From positions 1-20,170 of the forward strand of contig JAEDFX010000036.1 in NCBI GenBank assembly GCA_016297805.1: a stretch of DNA of 20,170 nt. The letters run 5' to 3'. Below are positions 1 to 6,029 of this stretch, piece by piece. Every line of letters starts with the position of its first letter. Position 1 is the first letter of the stretch. The notes below the pieces were generated by a model. It saw only the letters and a program-made list of their open reading frames with translations. It had not been told where the DNA came from and did no database searches. Origin of the DNA: Treponema sp. Its GTDB lineage: Bacteria; Spirochaetota; Spirochaetia; Treponematales; Treponemataceae. Both the position numbers and the translations under genes were made by a program.

Positions 1-1
1 T

Positions 2-858
2 ATTTTTGGAAAGAATAAAAAAGCAAACGATAAAGACAACGCTAAGATTAAATTGGTTGAAGTTTCGCAGCTTCATTTTGACAGAGACTTCAAAAACGTA
101 TTCCAACAGATATTTCATAAAAAACACTAAAAAATTACGAAAGTAATTTTTTAGTGTTTTCCAATGGCTTTGATAAGGTTACTGAAATTGCAAACGATAT
201 GATTGCTAACGGTTTTGATAAATCCCGCCCTATTATTGTTACAGAAGCTTATATCATTGTTGATGGACATAGTCGCTTTATGGCCGCAAAGAAAGCAGGT
301 TTGGAAAAGGTTCCTGTAATAATTAAGAAGTTTGAAAGCCGTGATGAAACAATTGAATATGAATATAAGATGCAGTTGAACTCACGCCGACTTACTGATG
401 GTGAGTATTTTGCGGCTTTTTTAAAACTGGATGAAATCAGAAAGCAGAATCCTAATGCACAGGGCAATTCTGATGAAATGATTGGCCGCCAGTTGAACAA
501 GTCTGCACGTCAGGTTTGTAAAATGCGTGAAATTGCAAAGAAGGCTGATGCTGCATTGCTTGAGAAAATACAGACTGGAGCAGTGTCCATCAACAAGGCA
601 CATGAGATGATTAAGGCTGCAGAGGCCAAGAAGAAAGCCGGAGAAGTTGTTGAGGAAGAAACTACATCGAATACCGGTAAAGGTATTAATCAGGATTCTT
701 TCAAGCTTGGTGTTTTGTTTGTGTTATCGGAATTGGAAAAAGGTAGAAAGAAGGGGCAGATTCTTAAGGATAAAAGGATTGCTAAGCTGGAGCTTGGGGA
801 ATTGAATCTTTCGGAAGAGGACGTGGCTCGGATTTCGCAAAGATTTGGGATTGCGTAA
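2..858 (+). pseudogene. ParB-like partition/nuclease-domain protein, split by a 40-nt hairpin
   Basis: A ParB N-terminal-domain gene in two pieces. The left piece (2-130, open at the window edge) reads to the segment KIKLVEVSQLHFDRDFKNVF, the usual first strand and helix of a ParB domain, and then stops at TAA 128-130 in the frame of position 2. The right piece (GTG 154 to TAA 858) is in the frame of position 1. It carries the rest of the domain: NGFDKSRPIIV, then VDGHSRFMAAKKAGL with the ParB GHxR-type motif (IVDGHSR), a helical middle part with a lysine-rich linker, and a C-terminal basic/acidic tail. A perfect hairpin at 121-160 lies exactly between the pieces, and GTG 154 is inside its right arm, so it is a poor natural start. 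I infer one ancestral gene interrupted by the hairpin. ParB-like proteins occur in plasmid partition and in element maintenance, which fits the replication genes downstream. Function is probably lost unless the right piece alone is translated. Confidence 0.75.
121..160. repeat. Perfect 18-bp-arm hairpin with GAAA loop inside the ParB-like gene
   Basis: Arms 121-138 and 143-160 are perfectly complementary over 18 bp and enclose the tetranucleotide GAAA (139-142). The core AAAAAATTAC-GAAA-GTAATTTTTT resembles two other hairpins in the window (18331-18360 and 19158-19179). It introduces the stop at 128-130 and shifts the frame, so it looks like an inserted palindromic element rather than a normal terminator. 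The U-rich right arm could still act in termination. Confidence 0.85.
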
Positions 859-864
859 CTATTT

Positions 865-907
865 AAGTAAATATACACACACTTTCTTTGTATGTGAGTA
901 TTTACTT
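865..907. promoter_or_regulatory. Imperfect inverted repeat IR1, probable AbiEi operator
   Basis: The left half AAGTAAATATACACACA (865-881) faces an imperfect complement ending GTATTTACTT (to 907). It shares the half-site AAATATACACAC with the perfect repeat at 934-971, just before the AbiEi-like start. AbiEi antitoxins are known to bind paired inverted repeats upstream of their own operon, so I infer an autoregulatory operator. It may also terminate the ParB-like transcript. Confidence 0.6.
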
Positions 908-933
908 GAATTTTAATTTCCTTCATATTAAAC

Positions 934-971
934 TAAATATACACACAATGATATTATCGTGTGTATATTTA
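934..971. promoter_or_regulatory. Perfect 13-bp inverted repeat IR2, probable AbiEi operator
   Basis: TAAATATACACAC (934-946) and its exact complement GTGTGTATATTTA (959-971) flank a 12-nt AT-rich centre. The repeat ends 16 nt before the ATG at 988, next to an AAAGGAA ribosome binding site. With IR1 this gives four related half-sites upstream of the antitoxin gene, the arrangement expected for cooperative AbiEi self-repression. Confidence 0.65.
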
Positions 972-987
972 CTAAAGGAATACTTTT

Positions 988-1530
988 ATGATTATTAGTT
1001 ATAAAGAGTGTCTAAAGCAATTTGGTTCTGACTATAAAATCAAAAATCTTCTAAAAGAAAACAAAATCTATAAGATTCAAGATGGAATTTACTCTACAGA
1101 ACAGTATGTTTCTGATATCGAAGTTATTACCGTAAAGTATCCAGAAGCAATTTATACAATGGATAGTGCTTTCTATTTCTATGGGCTAACTGATGTTATC
1201 CCAGAAGTTCATTACATTTCCACAAAAAGAAATGCCACTCGTATTCATGATGACAATATCAAACAGAGTTTTGTGGAAGATGCCTTATTTGATCTCGGAA
1301 AAACTGAAATTGAATATCAGGGAGATAAAATCCTGATTTACAATCAAGAACGAATGCTGATAGAACTTATCCGACATAAAAATAAACTACCTTTAGATTA
1401 TTACAAGGAAATCATTAATAATTATCGAACCAAAATAAACGAATTGGATTTTGGAAAAATAAGCGAATATGCCAAACATTTCAAAATGAAACAAACAATA
1501 ATGAACACAATTCAAATGGAAGTACTATGA
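988..1530 (+). CDS. abiEi: AbiEi-like type IV antitoxin
   Basis: A 180-aa protein resembling AbiEi-family antitoxins/transcriptional regulators. The N-terminal third (about residues 1-50, MIISYKECLKQFGSDYKIKNLL...IYKIQDGIYST) has the winged-helix pattern of the family. The middle (about 55-130) contains YTMDSAFYFYGLTDVIP and the YNQERMLIELIRHK stretch typical of the AbiEi C-terminal domain. In the AbiE system the antitoxin represses the operon and counteracts the AbiEii nucleotidyltransferase toxin. Start: ATG 988 follows AAAGGAA at 974-980. Two inverted repeats directly upstream fit autoregulation. The stop overlaps the next ATG (ATGA at 1527-1530), the usual coupling with AbiEii, but that partner is only a 10-codon stub. 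The gene itself looks intact. Family assignment is from recognition and context. Confidence 0.75.
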   Translation: MIISYKECLKQFGSDYKIKNLLKENKIYKIQDGIYSTEQYVSDIEVITVKYPEAIYTMDSAFYFYGLTDVIPEVHYISTKRNATRIHDDNIKQSFVEDALFDLGKTEIEYQGDKILIYNQERMLIELIRHKNKLPLDYYKEIINNYRTKINELDFGKISEYAKHFKMKQTIMNTIQMEVL

Positions 1531-1559
1531 TATTAAGAGAAGAAATTAAAAGCCATTAA
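1527..1559 (+). pseudogene. abiEii: Remnant of AbiEii-like toxin start (10 codons)
   Basis: ATG 1527 overlaps the antitoxin stop by ATGA and reads MILREEIKSH before TAA at 1557-1559. Position, coupling and the short N-terminal sequence fit the start of an AbiEii nucleotidyltransferase toxin, normally about 250-300 aa. The reading frame ends inside a palindromic repeat of the TTAAGCGAAGCG family (about 1548-1575), and the next gene on the other strand follows within 25 bp. The toxin body has been deleted. Identity as AbiEii is inferred from the pairing. Confidence 0.6.
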
Positions 1560-1575
1560 GCGAAGCGTGGCTTGA
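1548..1575. repeat. TTAAGCGWAGCG-type palindromic repeat at the toxin break
   Basis: AAAGCCA (1548-1554) and TGGCTT (1568-1573) flank the core TTAAGCGAAGCG. The same core, with different but self-complementary flanks, recurs in both 82-bp units at 17762-17925 and in opposite orientation at 19737-19783. It is the junction where the AbiEii-like gene ends. Confidence 0.65.
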
Positions 1576-1581
1576 CCAGAC

Positions 1582-1986
1582 TTATTTCTCCACCGGTCCG
1601 TTATACGAAATAATCCCGCCAATCTCAATTACATTGGTATAACAAAAATCAATCAACTTCTGGCTGCTTTCTTTTGATCTTCTTCCTGAACGGCAGTAAA
1701 CATAAATGGTTTGAGATTTGTCTTTAAGAAGTTTTTCGGCATCCTGTTTTGTAAAGGTTTCGTTTGTAAGCTGAAGAGCCCCTGGTATATGGCCGGCAGC
1801 AAATTCTTCAGGAGTTCTTACATCAAGAAGAATAAAATCCTTATCGCTTGCCATGAGCTTTAAGCCGTCTTCCATGGAAACAGATTTAAATGTATTCACT
1901 TTAGCCTCCTTTGGTTTTGCTTCTTTTGCTTTACAAGAAGTTAGAAAGAGAATTGAAATCAAACTAAACAAAATTGCTTTCTTCAT
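1582..1986 (-). CDS. Rhodanese-domain lipoprotein
   Basis: A 134-aa secreted protein. Residues 1-18 form a lipoprotein signal peptide with the lipobox LTSC (Cys18), so it should be anchored to a membrane on the outer side of the cytoplasmic membrane. A short KEAKPKEAK linker is followed by a single rhodanese domain: LLDVRTPEEFAAGHIPGA (about 53-70) and the active-site loop YCRSGRRS with Cys98. Rhodaneses move sulfane sulfur or act as persulfide/redox proteins; the physiological acceptor is not visible here. The start ATG at 1986 is set by the signal peptide. A TATAAT-like -10 lies at 2014-2019 on the minus strand. It appears intact among decayed mobile genes, so it may be a host gene or old cargo. 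Confidence 0.88.
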   Translation of the reverse strand: MKKAILFSLISILFLTSCKAKEAKPKEAKVNTFKSVSMEDGLKLMASDKDFILLDVRTPEEFAAGHIPGALQLTNETFTKQDAEKLLKDKSQTIYVYCRSGRRSKESSQKLIDFCYTNVIEIGGIISYNGPVEK

Positions 1987-2013
1987 AAAAATCTTTTAAG
2001 CACCTTTCAAAAC

Positions 2014-2019
2014 ATTATA
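2014..2019 (-). promoter_or_regulatory. Probable -10 box of the rhodanese gene
   Basis: On the minus strand TATAAT lies 28 nt before the rhodanese ATG in an AT-rich stretch. No strong -35 match is evident, so only the -10 is called. Confidence 0.4.
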
Positions 2020-2040
2020 ACATATTTGAAAATTTAAATT

Positions 2041-2328
2041 CCCCCTAACGCAAATCTGCGTACTACCCTATGGCAAAAAATTGCTTTTACCTGGTGCAAA
2101 AAACTGCGCAGAGAATAATACAAGTAGTTAGTTTTAAAAGGTTAATATTAACCAGAATTTTCCCATTTTCTTTATGTGTACCAAAAAGGGTTAAATGTGT
2201 ACCAAAATACCCCAATATTGGACATTTTTTTATTGAATGTGGTATATCTTTTCAATTTCTCTAATTGTATCCTAGTGCATGTAAGCAGATTTAAGTGAAA
2301 GTAACTGAATCGCGAAATCCTAAAAAAA
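2041..2328. promoter_or_regulatory. Non-coding upstream region with 21-bp-spaced direct repeat and palindromes
   Basis: No credible gene lies between the rhodanese promoter and 2511. This segment holds a small ACGCA-TGCGT hairpin (about 2047-2060) and two palindromes, GGTTAATATTAACC (2140-2153) and CCAATATTGG (2212-2221). It also holds two copies of ATGTGTACCAAAA (2174-2186 and 2195-2207) whose starts are exactly 21 bp apart. Related TGTGTACAA words recur after the replication genes (4489 and 4673). This arrangement looks like protein-binding sites of a plasmid replicon. Confidence 0.6.
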
Positions 2329-2391
2329 GGGAATGGAATTCGTTAAAAAGGGAATGAAAAAGTCAAATTTGGGAATAAAATTCTCAAATTT
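2329..2391 (+). repeat. Iteron array: three 21-bp direct repeats
   Basis: Units begin at 2329, 2350 and 2371, each starting GGGAATR, with an A-rich middle. The last two also share TCAAATTT in phase (2363 and 2384). A degenerate fourth unit may follow. The 21-bp period is two helical turns, as in iterons bound by plasmid initiators. The array lies about 120 bp upstream of the HTH/initiator/loader operon, so it is a likely replication origin or initiator-autoregulation site. Confidence 0.7.
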
Positions 2392-2510
2392 GTGGGTTTT
2401 AAATTTTATTACCGGCTTTTATTCTTAAATCATAACTGAAGTTATTGAAAGCCATTTGGTCCGGAACATCAGGCTTCAGAATTCAGAAAAAACTAAATTA
2501 GGAAATGCAT

Positions 2511-2783
2511 ATGAAGAATGACAAATCAATGATTGTGGAGCTTCCACAGAAAACACTTTTTACACGTGCAGAAGTTGCTGCAATTCTTTCAATTGGCTTG
2601 AGTACTCTAGACAGTTGTGTCAGCGAAGAAGAGTTACCAAGAGTAAGACTTTCTAAACGAGTTTTGATTTCTCGCGGTGATCTTGAAGTTTATATTTTGA
2701 ATCATCGTTGTACTGGTGGAGTAAAAAATCCTTATCCAGAAAGTGCAAAAATCAAACTTGAAGTACCAGGAGGAGCTGCTTAA
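2511..2783 (+). CDS. Small helix-turn-helix DNA-binding protein (excisionase-like)
   Basis: A 90-aa protein when started at ATG 2511. An alternative in-frame ATG lies two codons earlier at 2505, but AGGAAA at 2500-2505 is correctly spaced only for 2511. Residues about 14-57 (LFTRAEVAAILSIGLSTLDSCV..., then the wing-like PRVRLSKRVLISRGDLEVYI) match the MerR/excisionase-like 'helix-turn-helix domain' pattern. In this pattern, residues after the recognition helix specify a short beta wing and a final helix. Such proteins sit at the head of plasmid and ICE replication operons as regulators. The stop overlaps the next start as TAATG at 2781-2785. The iteron array directly upstream is a plausible target. 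The gene appears intact, unlike its two downstream partners. Confidence 0.75.
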   Translation: MKNDKSMIVELPQKTLFTRAEVAAILSIGLSTLDSCVSEEELPRVRLSKRVLISRGDLEVYILNHRCTGGVKNPYPESAKIKLEVPGGAA

Positions 2784-3603
2784 TGAATGAAAATGTTTTT
2801 GTTGCCGCCTTGCAGGAAATCAATAATCATCCTGTAAGATTTGGGGAATGCACCATCACATTCACATTCCATGATGGAAGGTTGCAGTTTTACACAGTTC
2901 AAACATCAGAACGTAAAAATGTTGCAGATATAAAATCCAACTTTGGAGAACAAATTATCAGAATGGAAAATCAGCATGAGAACAAAAATGATAATTCTCA
3001 CTACTTCATTCTGATTCCTTCCGAGGTTTTGAGGATGTCAGAACTTTCGGAAGGAGCAAAACTGCTATTTGGAGAAATCTTATTTCTTTCAAAAAAAGAA
3101 AATTACTGTTACGCCAATAATGATTATTTCGTGAGGCTGAATGGTGTGAGTAAGCGAACCATAGTTTCCAGATTAAAGGAACTAAAAGATCATAAACTTA
3201 TTCGTACAGAAGTTTTCAGAAATAAGAATCAGCAGGTGGAAAAAAGAAACATTTATGTTTTACAGAATTATCCAAACCGTAACGTGACGGTTGAAAATAA
3301 CCGCCAAATGGCGGATGGAAAAGCTAGTAAAAAAATAACAATGGGAGAAAATCAAAATGTTTTCTCACAGAATCCGAATTAGAAAATCTGCATCAGAAGT
3401 TTGGCAAACAATTATTTGATGCAGAACTTCCAAACTACTCTACCTGGAAGAAAAACAATAATGCAAATCCTCATTCAGATTTTGAAACTTTTGAAAAATG
3501 GCTATCGAATAAAAAGGAATCATATAAGAAAACTTCAACAGCAGTTATAGAAACAGTAATGGATGAAGTAACTCAGAAGACTCTTGAGAACTTACCGTTT
3601 TAG
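2783..3603 (+). pseudogene. Replication-initiator-like HTH protein, frameshifted near the end
   Basis: The first 199 codons (2783-3382) encode an N-terminal part, the stretch HYFILIPSEVLRMSELSEGA, and a winged helix (about residues 75-145) of the HTH_36/replication-initiator type. TAG 3380-3382 ends this frame. The adjacent frame is open from 3331 to TAG 3601-3603 and reads FLTESELENLHQKFGKQLF...NYSTWKK, then FETFEKWL, which is the usual C-terminal segment of such plasmid or phage replication proteins. Joining at about 3360, as NQNVF|LTESELE, restores the protein if one T is added to the TTTT run. This gives about 273 aa in all. GGAGGA precedes ATG 2783. A CCGTAACGTGACGG/CCGCCAAATGGCGG palindrome pair (3277-3314) lies inside the coding region and is translated in frame. 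The break is a real loss or a homopolymer sequencing error. Confidence 0.7.
3277..3314. repeat. Paired palindromes inside the initiator gene
   Basis: CCGTAACGTGACGG (3277-3290, one mismatch to the CCGTCACGTGACGG consensus) and CCGCCAAATGGCGG (3301-3314, one A·A mismatch at the centre) are separated by TTGAAAATAA. The same pair with almost the same linker occurs at about 4400-4436, and in swapped order at 4884-4914. Here it lies within coding sequence and adds roughly 12-15 residues in frame. Confidence 0.75.
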
Positions 3604-3632
3604 AAAATATCTACATAAGGAGATTTAAAATA

Positions 3633-4331
3633 ATGGACCAGAGAAATGAAGCAATAAAATCACCTGCACAAATAATTCCACAATTTCACTTTAATCCAGA
3701 ATCAGAAGAAGAAAGTCGTATTAGAGTTGAAGCTTATGAACAGGAACAGGAAAAAATCAGAAACAGCGCGAAAATTCAGGCCTATCACGAAAGCTGAGTT
3801 CCAAAACGTTATTGGGATGAATCTTTTGAAACCTGGAAACCAAGAAATGCAGATGATGACAAAAGACTTGCAAAAATCATGGAATATGCAAATCGAGAAA
3901 AGAATGATTGTGTTCTACTTTTGCTTGGACCAAAAGGACTTGGAAAAATACATCTTGGAACATCAATCATCCGAGAAGTTGGTGGAACTTTTACCTCCAG
4001 CGAAGAAATGATTTTTAAGTTTGAAGCAGCTATGGATTATTCATCTGACATAAGCAGACTCAGCTTAATGAACTTTTATTCATCAACAAAAATACTGGTA
4101 ATAGATGAAATCGGCCGTTCAAATCAACAACAAAAGGAAAGCTATTGTTTGAACCTGATTTTAAGAACACGATACGAAAATCTTCTTCCAACGGTTTTAA
4201 TTTCAAATCTAAAAAAAGAGGATTTAATGAAGAGTCTTGGAGAAGCAGTTGTAGACCGACTTGTTGAAACCTGTGAAGCTGTTGAATTTGTTGGAGAAAG
4301 TTATCGCATTGAAAAAAGGAAGATATCTTAG
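3633..4331 (+). pseudogene. DnaC-like helicase-loader ATPase, in-frame TGA and altered Walker A
   Basis: One frame from ATG 3633 to TAG 4331 (232 codons) is interrupted by TGA at 3795-3797. After it the reading resumes with VPKRYWDESFETWKPRN, the typical DnaC/IstB-like entry to the AAA+ domain, where the preceding residue is often Gly (GGA to TGA is one change). The ATPase core follows: LLGPKGLGKIHLGTSIIREV, where the P-loop Thr/Ser after Lys is Ile (ACA to ATA would be one transition). The Walker B ILVIDEIGRS and the sensor-like LPTVLISNL come after it. DnaC-type proteins load the replicative helicase at plasmid or phage origins. AGGAG at about 3617-3621 precedes ATG 3633, and the gene follows the initiator-like gene by 29 bp. 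The damaged P-loop in addition to the stop argues for real decay. Confidence 0.75.
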
Positions 4332-5000
4332 GTATGTTGGAGAATGCTACAAAAACCCGCTTCCGCAGCTTTTTGTTTAACGCATTTTCAATTATATAAG
4401 TCACGTGACGGTTGAAAGTAATCCGCCAAATGGCGGTTGCAGGATTTCCAGGAAATCCTGACATAGCTAAACTCGCAAGATAAAGACTTGTGTACAAAAT
4501 AAGTTAAGGATTGCTTTTTTCGAACCTTATGTGTGTTAGGATTTTATATTTGTATACAATCATTATTTTTCTGAACCATTCTTTTTGTTTTCTGTCCGCC
4601 AATGGCGGATAAGTTCTTTCTGTCTGATTTCTACCGCAATCCATCCAGTCTAAAAATCGCAAGATAAAGTTCTGTGTACAAGGTATTTTAAGGTCTGCTA
4701 TTGCTTTGATTTAGCTGTACTAATTTTTGAGTTTTGTATACGGAAGGGAAAATGGCGTTTTTAGGGGATGTTTGCAAAATTGGAGATGCAAAATAGTACG
4801 GGCAGCTGGATACTAGACTTATAACTGACTGTTTGCATCTCTTCATCTTGCGGGATCAAAAGAAGTTAGATGTGAGAGTGAATCTGCCATATGGCGGAAA
4901 CCGTCACGTGACGGTCGAAAAGTTTGACTTATCCATAATTCAGTATTACCTTTATTTAGGTTAGATTTATGCATTGTACAATTCAATTAAGAAGGTAATA
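4332..5000. repeat. Non-coding, palindrome- and repeat-rich region downstream of the replication genes
   Basis: I see no credible gene here. Contents: GTCACGTGACGG plus CCGCCAAATGGCGG (4400-4436); the palindrome CAGGATTTCC-A-GGAAATCCTG (4440-4460); CCGCCAATGGCGG (4596-4608); and CTGCCATATGGCGG plus CCGTCACGTGACGG (4884-4914). There is also a 37-bp direct repeat with TCGCAAGATAAAG...TGTGTACAA...TTAAGG at 4473-4509 and 4657-4693. TTGTATAC occurs at 4550 and 4734. The last two features are both 184 bp apart, so a diverged tandem 184-bp unit is likely. The TGTGTACAA words echo the upstream TGTGTACCAAAA sites. This may be an origin or partition-type site of the old plasmid. Confidence 0.6.
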
Positions 5001-5057
5001 ATGGCAGAATCAAAAAGAGGTGGTGCAAGACCAGGAGCCGGCAGACCAGCAACATAG
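5001..5057 (+). pseudogene. N-terminal remnant of a GGAR-GAGRP-type protein
   Basis: ATG 5001 to TAG 5057 encodes 18 residues, MAESKRGGARPGAGRPAT, preceded by GAAGG at 4991-4995. The RGGARxGAGRP motif is the common N-terminus of small plasmid and phage proteins, so this looks like the stub of a longer gene cut off by the stop and the following opposite-strand genes. The role cannot be told from the stub. Confidence 0.5.
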
Positions 5058-5075
5058 AGTTAGTAGAACTTTAAA

Positions 5076-5543
5076 CTAATATAATGGTGTATTCCTGCTA
5101 AAAATCTCTTTGATTTCTTCAAAGATACATTGCAGTTCATATAAGAGTTCAAGGCTTTTTACATCAAACCAACAGTCTTTAGAATTAATCAAATGCTTTA
5201 CACTTTCTGTGAACAGATTACTTCCACTAAATTTGTATTTTCCTAATCTGAAAGTTTCGTTATAACCAGCTAAAACTAATGGATTTGAAATATTACTTGG
5301 TATATTTTTCAGAATTTCATCTTTTTCTTTTATCAGTTCATTTAATTCAGACACTGTTTTTTCATCAACATGTAATATAGTTTCTTTCGAATTGTTGCAG
5401 TCTGTTTTTATTAAGATCCCATCTTTACAAACTGTAGTAACTAAATCTCCATTATTATAAAACTTTGAATTACTAAAAAATGTAAAGTCCCAGGCTATTA
5501 TCTCATATTCATAAAGCAACTTAGGTAATTTATCTTTTTTCAT
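5076..5543 (-). CDS. Hypothetical protein, second gene of a two-gene operon
   Basis: A 155-aa protein that I do not recognise. It is acidic and rich in Asn, Asp, Glu and Lys, with no signal peptide or membrane segment. The N-terminal half looks beta-rich (YEYEIIAWDFTFFSNSKFYNNGDLVTTVCKDGIL). The C-terminal half looks helical and ends in the amphipathic SLELLYELQCIFEEIKEIF. It starts 4 nt after the stop of the 101-aa gene upstream, so the two are probably translated together. The pair sits alone on the minus strand between the replicon remnant and the HerA operon and is divergent from HerA. Small, acidic, paired genes of this style are often immunity or toxin-antitoxin components, but nothing in the sequence proves that. 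Confidence 0.6.
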   Translation of the reverse strand: MKKDKLPKLLYEYEIIAWDFTFFSNSKFYNNGDLVTTVCKDGILIKTDCNNSKETILHVDEKTVSELNELIKEKDEILKNIPSNISNPLVLAGYNETFRLGKYKFSGSNLFTESVKHLINSKDCWFDVKSLELLYELQCIFEEIKEIFSRNTPLY

Positions 5544-5547
5544 AATT

Positions 5548-5853
5548 TTAACTCTTCTTTTCTTTCATCTCACCATAATAATCTGAGATACTCTTATCAC
5601 CCATTTCATACTCTTCATTAAAAGCTTCACAAAGCATGGAACACACTTTACCCAAAACTTTCAAGTTCCACTGATAATGAACATCCGGAGAAGGATTTAT
5701 TTCCCAATTAAGATTCTTATGGTCATAGTCATTTTCAAAAACTACAATTTTCTGAATCAGTTCATTTTTCAATTTTAATAAGTCTAAATAACTGGCAGTT
5801 TCATATTTTGATAAAAATGCATATGGTGATAACATCATATACGTCAACGACAC
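5548..5853 (-). CDS. Hypothetical protein, first gene of a two-gene operon
   Basis: A 101-aa protein of unknown family. GTG 5853 is chosen because GGAG lies 8 nt upstream on the minus strand, while the internal ATG codons at residues 6-7 lack a well-placed site. Residues 18-45 (YETASYLDLLKLKNELIQKIVVFENDYD) form a likely amphipathic helix. The section WEINPSPDVHYQWNLKVLGKVCSMLCEAFNEEYEMG follows, with a charged KEKKS end. It is the leading gene of the pair with the 155-aa protein, and the two appear to have been kept intact while flanking genes decayed. Function unknown. Confidence 0.6.
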   Translation of the reverse strand: MSLTYMMLSPYAFLSKYETASYLDLLKLKNELIQKIVVFENDYDHKNLNWEINPSPDVHYQWNLKVLGKVCSMLCEAFNEEYEMGDKSISDYYGEMKEKKS

Positions 5854-5963
5854 TATTTCTCCGTACTCAAATGTCTTGCTGCAGCTACTTTCTTCCCTCG
5901 CATAATTTTATACATTACATTTCAAAAAAAACACTTTCCACGGACATATCCTAAAATAAAAAC

Positions 5964-5992
5964 TTGCTTTATGAGCATTTTATTCTTATATT
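5964..5992 (+). promoter_or_regulatory. Probable promoter of the HerA operon
   Basis: TTGCTT (5964-5969) and TATATT (5987-5992) are separated by exactly 17 bp and lie 38 bp before ATG 6030, which has AAGGAG at 6015-6020. It is the best sigma70-type match in the 176-bp divergent gap between the 101-aa gene and HerA. Confidence 0.6.
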
Positions 5993-6029
5993 TTAATAAT
6001 ACAACCTAAAATATAAGGAGATAGTTGAA

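Noticed and set aside
2070..2264. 64-codon open frame in the iteron/promoter region
   Set aside because: Composition and lack of a ribosome binding site fit chance; it overlaps palindromes and direct repeats of the control region.
2329..2391. CRISPR-like reading of the 21-bp repeats
   Set aside because: Units are contiguous with no spacers and are degenerate; iterons fit better.
3355..3382. Programmed frameshift in the initiator gene
   Set aside because: The TTTT run is short and no classical slippery heptamer with a following structure is apparent; a mutation or sequencing error is simpler.
4060..4497. 145-codon open frame on the minus strand
   Set aside because: Antisense shadow of the DnaC-like gene with no start signal or recognisable protein.
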